46,659 bases of DNA from Gammaproteobacteria bacterium (GCA_028598975.1 JAQRMU010000063.1:1-46659), one strand, 5' to 3'; counted from the first letter of the stretch, positions 7,934 through 16,669 are shown. Numbers and translations are program-made. Notes: generated by a model not told the origin, from the letters alone.

Positions 7934-8716
7934 TCAAGATGCGCTACGGTGTTTCTTGATTAGGTCATAAGCAACTTGAATCTCTTTTGCTTGTTCTGTA
8001 GCCACTGCAATCATATCTTCAGGTAGGCCTTGTCCGATCAGTTTGTCGGGATGATATTGACTCATTAGTTTTCGATAAGCACGTTTGATTTCTTGATCGC
8101 TGTTTTCTTTGCTCACCCCTAAGGCTTTGTAGGCATCACTCAATACAGAGGTCGAATTTTGGCGTGTTTGACCTTGAGAGAAATGAGATTGATTAAGCAC
8201 CATGTCTAACAGTTGTCTAAACTCTGTTTGACTGTAACCTAAATGAACAGCAATCCCTTCTAGTAGGCTTTGTTCTGCTGGATCAAGCTTCCCATCAGCA
8301 AGTGCCATGACAATCAGATACATGAGTAACACTTGTTTCAGGTTCGATGTATGACCACAGCTCGTCATAAATTGATCTAATGTACTGGTGATGTCGAAGT
8401 CAGTTTCTGAGCCACGTTTAAATTGCTCAATAGCTTGCTGTCGATGTTCTGTCGACATACCATTCTTTTTAATAAAATGTTCTACATGAGAAATTTCATC
8501 TTCAGAAATTCGACCATCTGCTTTAGCCAACTTTCCCATTAAAACAAAAACGGTTTCAAGAAAGACTTCTTTACGCTGGGCATTGCTAAGCGGGTTTATT
8601 CCACCCAAACCATAATCGCGAGCACGGTCAATGCTGCTCCCGAATAAGTAGCCTAGAAAAGCACCAAAGAAGCCTAAAAGATAGTAACCGAGGGCGAGAC
8701 CTATATATTTATACAT
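7934..8716 (-). CDS. djlA: Membrane-anchored DnaJ-like co-chaperone DjlA
   Basis: DjlA is an inner-membrane J-protein that stimulates the DnaK ATPase and in enterobacteria affects the Rcs envelope stress pathway. The 260 residues run in the family order. An N-terminal Gly-rich TM segment (about 5-27, with GYYLLGFFGAFLGYLFG) is followed by a TerB-like helical domain (about 50-175, ADGRISEDE and ADGKLDPAEQ repeats). The C-terminal J domain (about 190-258) has the essential HPD at 222-224. Length is close to E. coli DjlA (271). It lies 42 bp after the HDOD gene and 57 bp before the small coiled-coil gene, placing a membrane chaperone next to an SPFH scaffold. Confidence 0.93.
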   Translation of the reverse strand: MYKYIGLALGYYLLGFFGAFLGYLFGSSIDRARDYGLGGINPLSNAQRKEVFLETVFVLMGKLAKADGRISEDEISHVEHFIKKNGMSTEHRQQAIEQFKRGSETDFDITSTLDQFMTSCGHTSNLKQVLLMYLIVMALADGKLDPAEQSLLEGIAVHLGYSQTEFRQLLDMVLNQSHFSQGQTRQNSTSVLSDAYKALGVSKENSDQEIKRAYRKLMSQYHPDKLIGQGLPEDMIAVATEQAKEIQVAYDLIKKHRSAS

Positions 8717-8758
8717 GGGGATTTATTAATTTAGTGTTAAATGGGATGGGGAATTGAG

Positions 8759-9592
8759 TTAGTCTAATAGACCTTCAAGTCCTGTTTCAAGGGTAAGAAT
8801 TTCAGCCATGCTGTCTTCAATATCTTCTTCTTTTAAGTCGAGTTTGACCCATTCTTCACGCGGGAACTCGACTAATTTTTCAGGCATTGTTTTCTCGCTG
8901 TAATTTGATTCACTAATATAGCGAGCAATAGATATGGCACAAGATGGTAAATAGGGTTGATCAAAGTTTAGCGGTTCGCCGGATTGTTCCACCGTTGTTG
9001 TTAAGTCATCAGAGAATAACCATAGGCGACAAAGTTCGGCACAGGCTTCTTGGTTGCTAAAACCAAGCTCTTGTTGTTCAGCCTTGAGGCGAGACATGCC
9101 TTCTTCTATAAGGTAGCTAATTTCATCTGCAGCAGCAGTATTACCTAAGTGAATAAGAATATTACCAAGGCCATTAATTAAACCAGCAGTAAAGATCATA
9201 TCGCTATCTTGAAGTTTTGCTTTATCAGCAATCCATTTTGCATAGGTTGCTGTACGGAAATTATCAATCCAGAAGTCTTCGAGATTAAAGTTTGGGATGT
9301 CCGGAATAGTGTTAATAAGACCGGTAGCAATAATAAGCTTTTTCAGTTCTGTCATTCCTAGAATAACCAGTGCCTGATTAATAGAACCAATTTTTCTTGG
9401 CAATCCGTAATAAGCAGAGTTGGCTAAATGCAGTATTTTTATTGCAATAATTTGTTCTTTTTCAACATTTTTAGCAATAGCGACAAAATCAATATCAGGA
9501 TCATTAACTTGAGACAATAAGGTGCGAACGACTTCGGGTACTTGTGGCACATTATCAATTTGGTCAAATAATTGCGTGATCTCTGACTTCAT
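8759..9592 (-). CDS. HDOD domain protein
   Basis: A 277-residue cytoplasmic protein whose N-terminal 200 residues form an HDOD domain, a relative of HD phosphohydrolases that has usually lost activity and acts in signalling. Visible motifs are ILHLANSAYYGLPRKIGSI (53-71), the INQALVILGMTELKKL helix, and AGLINGLGNILI (136-147). In the last motif the metal-binding His-Asp pair of true HD enzymes is replaced by Asn140-Gly141, so catalysis is unlikely. The C-terminal 60 residues are acidic with no recognised domain. No GGDEF, EAL or receiver domain is attached. It sits between ubiB (39 bp) and djlA (42 bp), and its role there is unknown. Confidence 0.87.
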   Translation of the reverse strand: MKSEITQLFDQIDNVPQVPEVVRTLLSQVNDPDIDFVAIAKNVEKEQIIAIKILHLANSAYYGLPRKIGSINQALVILGMTELKKLIIATGLINTIPDIPNFNLEDFWIDNFRTATYAKWIADKAKLQDSDMIFTAGLINGLGNILIHLGNTAAADEISYLIEEGMSRLKAEQQELGFSNQEACAELCRLWLFSDDLTTTVEQSGEPLNFDQPYLPSCAISIARYISESNYSEKTMPEKLVEFPREEWVKLDLKEEDIEDSMAEILTLETGLEGLLD

Positions 9593-9631
9593 AATTAAAA
9601 TCCCTTGTAGCGTAACTACGTTAAAAAGTAG

Positions 9632-11305
9632 TTATTTATTCGATAGTTTAGTTAAACTTGAATAAAGAAGAATGCCACCCCAGAGACCAAAGATCCAGCT
9701 TAATACGGGAATTCCTGCAAACATGGACGGTGCGTAGCCATCTAAACCCTTAATAACGGCTGCACCAATGATAAATGCAGCACCACTGATTGCTGTTGCA
9801 CTTCGGTAACTGGCATCACGTACTTCTTGTTTTAGTTGTTTTAAGTCATGAGATGATAATTGCATTTTTAGGCTACCATCTTGTGCTTGTTGAGCAATAT
9901 CATTAATTAGGCTCGGTAGCTTCGGAAGTGTTTCAGCCCAGTTTGGTATTTCTTTCTTTATATTATTAAGTGCAGCTTGCCAGCCCATTTTTTCTTGCAT
10001 CCATTGTTCAAGAATCGGTTTGGCTGTTTTCCATAAGTCTAATTCGGGATAAAGCTGGCGACCCAGACCTTCAATATTAAGCAGTGTCTTTTGCAGTAAA
10101 ACAAGTTGTGGTTGTACTTCCATATTAAAGCGACGTGCAGTTTGGAATAATCGTAATAATACTTGTCCAAACGAGATTTCATTGAGTGGTTTAGCAAAAA
10201 TAGGCTCGCATACGCTACGAATAGCGGCTTCAAATTCATCGATACGGGTATCAGCTGGCACCCAGCCAGATTGGACATGTAACTCGGCTACACGGCGGTA
10301 ATCACTTTTGAAAAAGGCGAGAAAGTTATCTGCTAGATAGCTCTGATCTTCAGGAGATAGGGTACCCATGATGCCAAAATCAACGGCAATGTATTGAGGA
10401 TTTTCAGGATCATTAACATCCACCATGATGTTGCCAGGGTGCATATCGGCATGAAAGAAACCATGTTTGAATGCTTGGGTGAAGAATATTTCAACACCAT
10501 TTTCAGCCAACTTTTCCATATTGACGTTATTGGCTTTTAATTGTGCAATATCACCAATAGGCACGCCGTAGATTCGTTCTTGAACTAATAAGTTAGTTTT
10601 TGTTAACTGCCAATTGATTTCTGGCACATAGAGTAAGTCACTATTTTCAAAGTTGCGACGCAGTTGTGATGCTGATGCTGCTTCACGCATCATATCTAAT
10701 TCGTCATAGAGGTTTTTTTCTATTTCAGTGACAACTTCTCTTGGGCGTAGTCGTCTGCCATCACTCCAAAAACGATGTGCTAAGCCAGCCAGAGTATGAA
10801 GTAGTTCGACATCTCGACGAATTTGTCGTTCAATATTAGGCCGAACAATTTTAATAATAACGTCACTACCATCAATTAATTTGGCCGCATGGACTTGTGC
10901 AATAGAAGCAGAAGCAAGTGGTTGTTCATCAATCTGGCTGAAAAGCGCATCAAGCGATTGTTCACCGTAGGCTTGTTGAATAAGTTCTAGTGCTTGTTCA
11001 TTAGGGAACGGGGCAACTTTATCTTGTAGGTTTGCTAGTGAATCAGCAATATCATCGGCTAATAAATCACGTCGTGTTGATAAGATTTGACCAAATTTAA
11101 CAAAGATAGGCCCGAGATCTTCTAATGCTAATCGAAGCCGCTCACCTCGTGGTGTATCTGTACTATGAGTCCAACGATACGGTGATAAATAGCTTAAAAA
11201 TCGAAGAGGGCGTAATAAATGTGTAGCTTGAATAAATTCATCTAAACGATGTTTAGAAAGTACATGGTTTATTTGAATGAGTCTAAAAATATGACGTAGT
11301 TTCAT
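9632..11305 (-). CDS. ubiB: Ubiquinone biosynthesis atypical kinase/ATPase UbiB
   Basis: UbiB is a membrane-bound ABC1/ADCK-family ATPase needed for ubiquinone synthesis, thought to extract or present hydrophobic intermediates to the soluble Ubi complex. In the 557 residues I see the family KxGQ motif (VKFGQILSTRRDLL, Lys70-Gln73) and the Ala-rich ATP loop LASASIAQVHAAKL. The catalytic HADMHPGN and metal-binding VDFGIMG also appear, and two C-terminal TM segments (about 505-525 and 530-552) follow. Length is normal (E. coli 546). The start ATG overlaps the ubiJ stop by 4 bp (ATGA), so the two are probably translated in tandem. Confidence 0.97.
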   Translation of the reverse strand: MKLRHIFRLIQINHVLSKHRLDEFIQATHLLRPLRFLSYLSPYRWTHSTDTPRGERLRLALEDLGPIFVKFGQILSTRRDLLADDIADSLANLQDKVAPFPNEQALELIQQAYGEQSLDALFSQIDEQPLASASIAQVHAAKLIDGSDVIIKIVRPNIERQIRRDVELLHTLAGLAHRFWSDGRRLRPREVVTEIEKNLYDELDMMREAASASQLRRNFENSDLLYVPEINWQLTKTNLLVQERIYGVPIGDIAQLKANNVNMEKLAENGVEIFFTQAFKHGFFHADMHPGNIMVDVNDPENPQYIAVDFGIMGTLSPEDQSYLADNFLAFFKSDYRRVAELHVQSGWVPADTRIDEFEAAIRSVCEPIFAKPLNEISFGQVLLRLFQTARRFNMEVQPQLVLLQKTLLNIEGLGRQLYPELDLWKTAKPILEQWMQEKMGWQAALNNIKKEIPNWAETLPKLPSLINDIAQQAQDGSLKMQLSSHDLKQLKQEVRDASYRSATAISGAAFIIGAAVIKGLDGYAPSMFAGIPVLSWIFGLWGGILLYSSLTKLSNK

Positions 11306-11883
11306 GATTGTAGTCTTTTTATTCGTGCTTCGATTCGGTCACTATCGGCACGTAATGTATCTATATCAGCCATATAGTCATTGATTTGTGATTTGTCGGG
11401 CAGTATGCGCACTTCTTCTTTTAGATATTCAGCAGTCGTTTCTTGTAATGAATTATGTGTTTCTTTTAGCCAGAGAGAGGCCTGTCTAATGCCATGTGCA
11501 ATCGGGTAGGCAAGGGTGTCGCCGGTAATTTTTGCTAGCTGAGCTTCCCAATCAAAGTCGAAACCTTCTAATAGATCACGGAGTTGTTTGGCAAACTGTA
11601 CATCACCATGAATATTGATCTCGGATGAAAAAAGACTTTCAGGATCGCTACCTAGTTTAGCTAAGGTAAGTGCTTTGCCGGAAATGGTAAGGTCAGAAGG
11701 CTGTTCTGAATGAGTCGATAACTGTATTTGTTGTTGTATAACAGACGCGTTAATTATTTTATCAAAATCACTAACAATGATGGCGATACAACGTTGTTCA
11801 AATTGTTTGAGTTTAGCTTTTGTTTCAAGGTCTTGTGATAGCGCACTATTTATCGCTAACTCAATGGGTTTGAGTAAACTCAA
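11302..11883 (-). CDS. ubiJ: Ubiquinone biosynthesis accessory factor UbiJ (SCP2 domain)
   Basis: UbiJ is a non-catalytic lipid-binding protein that helps hold ubiquinone intermediates in the soluble Ubi complex. The 193-residue sequence is weakly conserved but has the expected plan. An N-terminal helix ([11 protein letters not shown]) is followed by an SCP2-like sterol carrier fold (about 30-110, including [13 protein letters not shown] and [13 protein letters not shown]), and a C-terminal coiled coil (about 150-193). Its identity is strongly supported by position between ubiE and ubiB with 4-bp overlaps on both sides. The start is TTG inside the TTGA overlap with the ubiE stop; there is no nearby in-frame ATG, so initiation likely depends on coupling. 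Confidence 0.92.
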   Translation of the reverse strand: MSLLKPIELAINSALSQDLETKAKLKQFEQRCIAIIVSDFDKIINASVIQQQIQLSTHSEQPSDLTISGKALTLAKLGSDPESLFSSEINIHGDVQFAKQLRDLLEGFDFDWEAQLAKITGDTLAYPIAHGIRQASLWLKETHNSLQETTAEYLKEEVRILPDKSQINDYMADIDTLRADSDRIEARIKRLQS

Positions 11884-12626
11884 AATTTATAACCACTATG
11901 TAAGGCAACGATACCTGCACTCATATTATGGTAATCACAACGTTCAAAACCGGCATCACTCATCATGTTTTTCATCGTTTCTTGATCAGGATGCATGCGA
12001 ATTGATTCAGCTAAATAACGATAACTTTCTTCATCATTTGAAAATACCTTGCCAATTTTAGGTAAGAGTTTAAATGAATACGTGTCATATATCGGTGCCA
12101 ACCACTCAGAAGGTTTAGAAAATTCTAGTACTAATAAGCGACCACCAGGTTTCAAGATTCGGAACATCGAACGTAATGCGGCATCTTTATCAGTTACATT
12201 GCGCAAGCCAAAGGCAATTGTGATTACGTCAAAGGTATTATCGGGGAAGGGGAGGCATTCGGCATTTGCTTGTACATAATCAATGTTACCACTAATACCT
12301 TCATCTGTTAGACGATCACGACCGACATTAAGCATGCTGGCATTGATATCAGCCAAGACAACCTGCCCCGTACTACCAACTAGTTTAGAAAATTTTAATG
12401 CTAGATCACCTGTTCCTCCGGCAATATCAAGGACTTTTGCACCCCGACGAACACCGCTGGTGTGGATTGTAAAACGTTTCCAGAGACGGTGAATACCCAT
12501 CGACATGAGGTCATTCATCAGGTCATATTTACCTGCAACAGAGTGAAATACCCCTGCCACATGTTTCACTTTTTCTTCAGTCGGTACTTCTTTATAGCCG
12601 AAGTGAGTGGTTTTTTTATCGTCCAC
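11880..12626 (-). CDS. ubiE: Ubiquinone/menaquinone C-methyltransferase UbiE
   Basis: UbiE is a SAM-dependent methyltransferase that adds the C-methyl group to the benzoquinol ring in ubiquinone synthesis, and to demethylmenaquinol where menaquinone is made. The 248 residues include the family start [37 protein letters not shown] motif I is [11 protein letters not shown] at 65-75. The central [35 protein letters not shown] signature and a C-terminal [14 protein letters not shown] are also present. It starts at GTG with AAGGG 7 bases upstream. It lies 12 bp after the DUF971 gene and heads the ubiE-ubiJ-ubiB trio. Confidence 0.97.
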   Translation of the reverse strand: MDDKKTTHFGYKEVPTEEKVKHVAGVFHSVAGKYDLMNDLMSMGIHRLWKRFTIHTSGVRRGAKVLDIAGGTGDLALKFSKLVGSTGQVVLADINASMLNVGRDRLTDEGISGNIDYVQANAECLPFPDNTFDVITIAFGLRNVTDKDAALRSMFRILKPGGRLLVLEFSKPSEWLAPIYDTYSFKLLPKIGKVFSNDEESYRYLAESIRMHPDQETMKNMMSDAGFERCDYHNMSAGIVALHSGYKF

Positions 12627-12638
12627 AATAAAACCCTT

Positions 12639-13001
12639 TTAGTCTACTTGTCGTTGATAACCTGCTTTTTCAAGCCGGTTCAAATAATCTTGCCAGTGTA
12701 CCTCTTGCTGCATTGCAAGATCGTATAAATAGTCCCAAGTGAATAAGCCACTGTCATGGCCATCATCAAAATAAATCTTTAGCGCATAATTTCCACTAGC
12801 TTCAAGTTGATTGATTCCGACACGTTCTTTATTGGTCTGTAAGACTTCTTGCCCTACGCCGTGGCCCCGCACTTCGGCTGAGGGAGAATATACCCGCAAA
12901 TATTCTGCAGGCAAAGTGTAGTGTTTATCACCATAGGCAAGTTCAAGGCTTCTTGACTGCGTGTGTAAGGTGATTTCTGTTGGGAAATTTGTATTAGCCA
13001 T
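12639..13001 (-). CDS. DUF971 domain protein (gamma-butyrobetaine hydroxylase-like N-terminal domain)
   Basis: A 120-residue protein that is essentially one DUF971 domain, the small beta-rich module also found at the N-terminus of gamma-butyrobetaine hydroxylases. Features are the YTLPAEYLRVYSPSAEVRGHG core (about 28-48), the VGINQLEASGNYALKIYFDDGHDSGLFTWDYL half (about 62-95) and a C-terminal helix. The Cys residues that bind zinc in some relatives are absent, as in other gammaproteobacterial stand-alone copies I recall. Its place 15 bp after hslU and 12 bp before ubiE is commonly conserved. No activity is established; iron-sulfur or redox-related roles have been proposed for the domain. Confidence 0.85.
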   Translation of the reverse strand: MANTNFPTEITLHTQSRSLELAYGDKHYTLPAEYLRVYSPSAEVRGHGVGQEVLQTNKERVGINQLEASGNYALKIYFDDGHDSGLFTWDYLYDLAMQQEVHWQDYLNRLEKAGYQRQVD

Positions 13002-13016
13002 TGCGAATATAGAACC

Positions 13017-14336
13017 TTATAGAATATAGCGAGAAAGATCTTCGTCTTGCACAAGGTCGCCTAACTGCTGGTTAACATAATCTGCGTCAATTGAAATGGT
13101 ATCGGTACCATCATCAGCTGTATTAAAAGAAATCTCTTCAAGCAATTTCTCTAACAAAGTATGTAAGCGGCGAGCACCAATATTTTCCGTTTGGTTATTT
13201 ACTTGGCAGGCGAGTTCTGCAATACGTTGTAAACCATCATCTGTGAATGAGAGTTGCGAGCCTTCAGCACCTAAGAGTGCAATATATTGTTCAGTTAATG
13301 ATGCATCAGGTTCTGTCAAAATACGCACAAATTCATCAGCACCCAAGGCACTGAGTTCAACTCGAATAGGCAAACGACCTTGTAATTCAGGGATAAGATC
13401 CGAAGGTTTACTTAAATGGAATGCACCAGAGGCAATGAATAGGATGTGATCCGTTTTCAACATGCCGTATTTTGTTGATACGGTGCTACCTTCAACAAGA
13501 GGCAGTAAGTCACGTTGTACACCAGCACGAGAGACATCAGAGCCACTGCCGGAATCACTTCGATGAGTGATTTTATCAATCTCATCAAGGAAGACGATAC
13601 CATCTTGTTCCACGGCATCAATAACTTGTGCTTTTAGCTCTTCTTCATTAATAAGCTGGTCAGCTTCTTCATCTGTTAGTGCACGTAGTGCTTTGGCAAC
13701 AGTTAATTTACGTGTTGATGTGCGTGATGAACCCATGTTTTGAAACATATCTTGTAATTGATTCGTCATTTCTTCCATACCTGGTGGAGACATGATTTCA
13801 ACACCAACATTAGGTGCATTGAGTTCCAATTCAATTTCTCGATCGTCTAATTTTCCTTCACGCAACATTTTCCGAAAACGTTGGCGAGTGGTTGACTCGT
13901 CATTGTCTTCTTGATCGCGTGCAGGAGGCAGTAATGCATCTAGTACACGTTCTTCTGCAGCATCTTCAGCTTTTGTTTTTACAGTTGAAATAGCGTGTTC
14001 ACGTAGCATTTTCATCGCCATTTCAGCTAGATCGCGAATAATAGATTCGACATCACGACCGACATAACCGACTTCTGTAAATTTAGTCGCTTCAATCTTA
14101 ATGAAAGGGGCATTCGCTAAAGTAGCTAGTCTACGAGCAATTTCCGTTTTACCTACACCCGTTGGGCCAATCATCAAGATATTTTTGGGTGTGATTTCTC
14201 TTTGTAACTCATCAGAGAGTTGTTTTCGACGCCAGCGATTACGTAAAGCAATAGCAACAGCCTTCTTGGCTGCCTGTTGGCCGACAATATGTTTATCAAG
14301 TTCTTGAACAATTTGTTTAGGTGTTAATGCTTGCAT
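13017..14336 (-). CDS. hslU: ATP-dependent protease ATPase subunit HslU
   Basis: HslU is the hexameric AAA+ unfoldase of the HslUV (ClpYQ) protease, feeding misfolded and regulatory proteins to HslV in the cytoplasm. The 439-residue protein shows Walker [10 protein letters not shown] starting at 57, the GYVGRD pore motif, an intermediate (I) domain at about 110-230, Walker B IVFLDEID and the sensor-like region with [11 protein letters not shown]. The C-terminal EDLSRYIL tail is the segment that inserts into HslV to activate it. Length is standard (E. coli 443). It begins 5 bp after hslV, so co-translation is expected. Confidence 0.98.
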   Translation of the reverse strand: MQALTPKQIVQELDKHIVGQQAAKKAVAIALRNRWRRKQLSDELQREITPKNILMIGPTGVGKTEIARRLATLANAPFIKIEATKFTEVGYVGRDVESIIRDLAEMAMKMLREHAISTVKTKAEDAAEERVLDALLPPARDQEDNDESTTRQRFRKMLREGKLDDREIELELNAPNVGVEIMSPPGMEEMTNQLQDMFQNMGSSRTSTRKLTVAKALRALTDEEADQLINEEELKAQVIDAVEQDGIVFLDEIDKITHRSDSGSGSDVSRAGVQRDLLPLVEGSTVSTKYGMLKTDHILFIASGAFHLSKPSDLIPELQGRLPIRVELSALGADEFVRILTEPDASLTEQYIALLGAEGSQLSFTDDGLQRIAELACQVNNQTENIGARRLHTLLEKLLEEISFNTADDGTDTISIDADYVNQQLGDLVQDEDLSRYIL

Positions 14337-14341
14337 AATAG

Positions 14342-14887
14342 TTATGAGTCGCTTTCTAATGTTTCAATAGTAAGGTTGCGGTTGGTATAGATACAAATAT
14401 CAGCTGCGATATTCAAACTTTTTTCAACAATATCGCGAGCGCTTAATTCTGTGTTTTGAAATAAAGCCGTGGCTGCAGATTGGGCAAATGGGCCACCTGA
14501 ACCAATAGCCATAAGACCATCTTCAGGTTCAATTACATCACCATTACCCGTAATAATGAGTGATGTCTCACTATCGGCTACAGCTAAGAGCGCTTCTAAG
14601 CGGCGCATCATTCGATCCGTTCGCCAATCTTTAGCAAGCTCGAGAGCACTGCGGGTTAAGTTGCCTTGGTGCTTTTCAAGCTTGGCTTCAAAACGTTCAA
14701 ATAAAGTAAATGCATCGGCAGTGCCGCCAGCAAAGCCAGCAATTACCTTATCATTATATAGGCGACGAACCTTACGAGCGTTGCCTTTCATAATAGTGTT
14801 GCCAAGGCTAACTTGGCCATCGCCACCAATAACCACTTGGCCATTGCGACGGTAAGAAAGAATAGTAGTACCGCGGTACTGCTCCAT
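14342..14887 (-). CDS. hslV: ATP-dependent protease catalytic subunit HslV
   Basis: HslV is the threonine peptidase of HslUV, forming two stacked hexameric rings. The 181-residue precursor starts [16 protein letters not shown]. Alignment with E. coli HslV places the catalytic nucleophile at Thr7, so a six-residue propeptide must be removed. Other conserved parts are [37 protein letters not shown] and the LAVAD and GDVIEP segments. It is the first gene of the minus-strand cluster. I find no convincing heat-shock (sigma32) promoter upstream, but a repeat and palindrome lie there (14910-14954). Confidence 0.97.
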   Translation of the reverse strand: MEQYRGTTILSYRRNGQVVIGGDGQVSLGNTIMKGNARKVRRLYNDKVIAGFAGGTADAFTLFERFEAKLEKHQGNLTRSALELAKDWRTDRMMRRLEALLAVADSETSLIITGNGDVIEPEDGLMAIGSGGPFAQSAATALFQNTELSARDIVEKSLNIAADICIYTNRNLTIETLESDS

Positions 14888-14909
14888 TTTTAACTCCTAC
14901 ATAAAATTT

Positions 14910-14929
14910 GTGATACTAAGTGATACTAA
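14910..14929. repeat. Perfect tandem repeat of a 10-bp unit upstream of hslV
   Basis: GTGATACTAA occurs twice in direct succession, 22 bp before the hslV start codon (hslV reads leftwards). Two adjacent identical decamers on one helix face look like a tandem operator or activator site, but may be chance slippage. It lies inside the likely hslV 5' region and 110 bp from the divergent tRNA-tufB promoter. Confidence 0.6.
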
Positions 14930-14942
14930 ATATAAGCGCAGA

Positions 14943-14954
14943 ATAGTATACTAT
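14943..14954. promoter_or_regulatory. 12-bp perfect palindrome in the hslV/tRNA divergent region
   Basis: ATAGTATACTAT is self-complementary and is flanked by GCGC-containing arms on both sides, giving an imperfect longer dyad (about 14936-14960). On the minus strand it contains TATACT, a possible -10 for hslV, though no good -35 is correctly placed. It could be an operator for a dimeric regulator or a promoter element. Confidence 0.35.
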
Positions 14955-15038
14955 GCGCGCTTTTCCTACGCAGTGATAATTCAACTAGCGTGCCTGAGCA
15001 TGATTTAGCTAGGTAAAACTATATTAATGAAATTAGTG

Positions 15039-15067
15039 TTGACATCGGTCTCACTTTTAAGGAAAAT
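15039..15067 (+). promoter_or_regulatory. Candidate sigma70 promoter of the tRNA-tufB operon
   Basis: A perfect TTGACA (15039-15044) is followed after 17 bases by GAAAAT (15062-15067), four of six matches. A GC-rich discriminator (GCGTCC) follows, as is typical of stringently controlled stable-RNA promoters. The predicted start falls a few bases ahead of the first tRNA at 15082. Position supports it strongly; the -10 is mediocre. Confidence 0.6.
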
Positions 15068-15081
15068 GCGTCCTCTTTAGT

Positions 15082-15166
15082 GGAGGGGTTCCCGAGTGGC
15101 CAAAGGGATCAGACTGTAAATCTGACGGCTCAGCCTTCGGAGGTTCGAATCCTCCCCCCTCCACCA
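15082..15166 (+). tRNA. tyrT: tRNA-Tyr (GTA)
   Basis: An 85-base type II tRNA with long variable arm. The acceptor GGAGGGG pairs with CCCCTCC, the anticodon GTA is at 15116-15118 within ACTGTAAAT, the T loop is GGTTCGAAT, and an encoded CCA follows discriminator A. It closely matches E. coli tRNA-Tyr. It is first in the tRNA-tufB transcript. Confidence 0.97.
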
Positions 15167-15193
15167 CTAGATATATATTATGAGTTTATATAT

Positions 15194-15267
15194 GCGGGTG
15201 TAGTTCAATGGTAGAACTCCAGCCTTCCAAGCTGATCACGTGGGTTCGATTCCCATCACCCGCTCCA
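15194..15267 (+). tRNA. glyT: tRNA-Gly (TCC)
   Basis: A 74-base cloverleaf. The acceptor GCGGGTG pairs with CACCCGC, the anticodon TCC is at 15226-15228 in loop CTTCCAA, the T arm contains GGTTCGATTCC, and CCA is encoded. It reads GGA and GGG codons. It sits 27 bases after tRNA-Tyr, the conserved order of this operon. Confidence 0.97.
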
Positions 15268-15280
15268 CGTTTTGGGAAAG

Positions 15281-15356
15281 GCCCGCATAGCTCAGTCGGT
15301 AGAGCGCATCCATGGTAAGGATGAGGTCATCAGTTCGATTCTGATTGTGGGCTCCA
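15281..15356 (+). tRNA. thrT: tRNA-Thr (GGT)
   Basis: A 76-base cloverleaf. The acceptor GCCCGCA pairs with TGTGGGC (one G-U), the anticodon GGT is at 15314-15316 in loop ATGGTAA, the D arm is GCTCAGTCGGTAGAGC, and CCA is encoded. It reads ACC and ACT codons. It lies 80 bases before the tufB start and is co-transcribed with it. Confidence 0.97.
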
Positions 15357-15436
15357 CTGAATTTTTTACTAGGCAGGGTTTTACCGTGTCTTTTTTGTTT
15401 TTGTTATAGCTAATAATACTGACGGAGATTATGGTC

Positions 15437-16627
15437 ATGGCTAAAGAGAAATTTGAACGAAGTAAACCACATGTAAATGTGGGTACAATTGGTCACGTAG
15501 ATCATGGTAAAACAACACTAACAGCAGCGATTACAAAAGTAATGGCCGAAGCACTTGGTGGTGAAGCTAAATCATTTGCTGAAATTGATAACGCGCCAGA
15601 AGAAAGAGAGCGTGGTATTACTATCTCAACATCACACGTTGAATATGAAACAGAATCACGTCACTACGCCCACGTAGATTGCCCAGGCCATGCTGATTAC
15701 GTTAAAAACATGATCACCGGTGCTGCACAAATGGACGGTGCTATCTTAGTAGTAAATGCTGCTGATGGTCCAATGCCACAAACACGTGAGCACATCCTAT
15801 TATCACGTCAAGTAGGTGTACCATACATCGTAGTATTCATGAACAAAGCCGACATGGTTGATGATGAAGAACTTATCGAACTTGTTGAAATGGAAGTGCG
15901 TGAGTTACTAGACAAATACGATTTCCCAGGTGATGACACACCAATCGTAGTTGGTTCAGCACTTAAAGCATTAGAAGGCGACACAAGCGACATTGGTGTT
16001 CCATCAATTCTTAAGCTTGGTGAAGCAATGGATAGCTACTTCCCGTTACCAGAGCGTGCAGTAGATGGTTCATTCCTAATGCCGATTGAAGACGTATTCT
16101 CAATCTCAGGTCGTGGTACAGTAGTAACAGGCCGTGTAGAGCGTGGTATCGTAAAAGTTGGTGAAGAACTAGAAATCGTTGGTATCAAAGAAACAGCGAA
16201 AACAACCTGTACAGGTGTTGAAATGTTCCGTAAGTTACTTGACGAAGGTCAAGCAGGTGATAACGTAGGTGTATTACTACGTGGTACAAAACGTGAAGAT
16301 GTTGACCGTGGTCAAGTACTCGCACACGTAGGTACAATCAACCCACACACTCGTTTTGATGCAGAAGTCTACATCTTATCTAAAGATGAAGGTGGTCGTC
16401 ACACACCATTCTTTAATGGTTACCGTCCACAGTTCTACTTCCGTACAACAGACGTAACAGGCGCATGTGAATTACCAGAAGGTATTGAAATGGTAATGCC
16501 AGGCGACAACGTTAAAATGGACGTGACTTTAATCGCACCGATTGCGATGGAAGAAGGTTTACGTTTTGCTATTCGTGAAGGTGGCCGTACCGTTGGTGCC
16601 GGCGTCGTAAGTAAGATCGCAGAATAG
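15437..16627 (+). CDS. tufB: Elongation factor Tu, copy B
   Basis: EF-Tu carries aminoacyl-tRNA to the ribosomal A site as a GTPase. The 396 residues show G1 GHVDHGKT (19-26), the switch RGITIS, DCPGH, NKAD and the two C-terminal beta-barrel domains ending [12 protein letters not shown] chose the ATG at 15437 over one 6 bases upstream because the ribosome binding site GGAG is then 9 bases away and the protein begins exactly like tufA (MAKEKFER). Its DNA is identical to tufA (31978-33168) from the start codon until the last sense codon (GAA here, GAG there). It is flanked by tRNA genes on both sides, as in E. coli tufB. Codon use is extremely biased, with no ATA. Confidence 0.98.
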   Translation: MAKEKFERSKPHVNVGTIGHVDHGKTTLTAAITKVMAEALGGEAKSFAEIDNAPEERERGITISTSHVEYETESRHYAHVDCPGHADYVKNMITGAAQMDGAILVVNAADGPMPQTREHILLSRQVGVPYIVVFMNKADMVDDEELIELVEMEVRELLDKYDFPGDDTPIVVGSALKALEGDTSDIGVPSILKLGEAMDSYFPLPERAVDGSFLMPIEDVFSISGRGTVVTGRVERGIVKVGEELEIVGIKETAKTTCTGVEMFRKLLDEGQAGDNVGVLLRGTKREDVDRGQVLAHVGTINPHTRFDAEVYILSKDEGGRHTPFFNGYRPQFYFRTTDVTGACELPEGIEMVMPGDNVKMDVTLIAPIAMEEGLRFAIREGGRTVGAGVVSKIAE

Positions 16628-16642
16628 TTAGAAGTTCAAAAG

Positions 16643-16669
16643 CAGCTTGAATATTTGGAGTTCAAGCTG
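16643..16669 (+). other. Hairpin between tufB and tRNA-Trp
   Basis: The 9-bp repeat CAGCTTGAA/TTCAAGCTG with a 9-base loop lies 16 bases after the tufB stop and 16 bases before tRNA-Trp. There is no T run, so it is more likely an mRNA 3'-end stabiliser or processing site that separates tufB mRNA from the tRNA than a terminator. Confidence 0.5.

Noticed and set aside
12049-12728. Several open frames of 69-88 codons opposite ubiE and DUF971
   Set aside because: They are antisense shadows of well-identified genes and have no ribosome binding site or family resemblance.
13096-13449. A 117-codon frame antisense to hslU
   Set aside because: Shadow of a conserved gene; composition is Ser/Ala-rich as expected for the complement of its codons.
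14469-14855. A 128-codon frame antisense to hslV
   Set aside because: It mirrors the codon pattern of hslV and has no recognisable features.
15431-15436. ATG two codons before the chosen tufB start
   Set aside because: Its spacing from GGAG is only 3 bases, and tufA begins at the second ATG.
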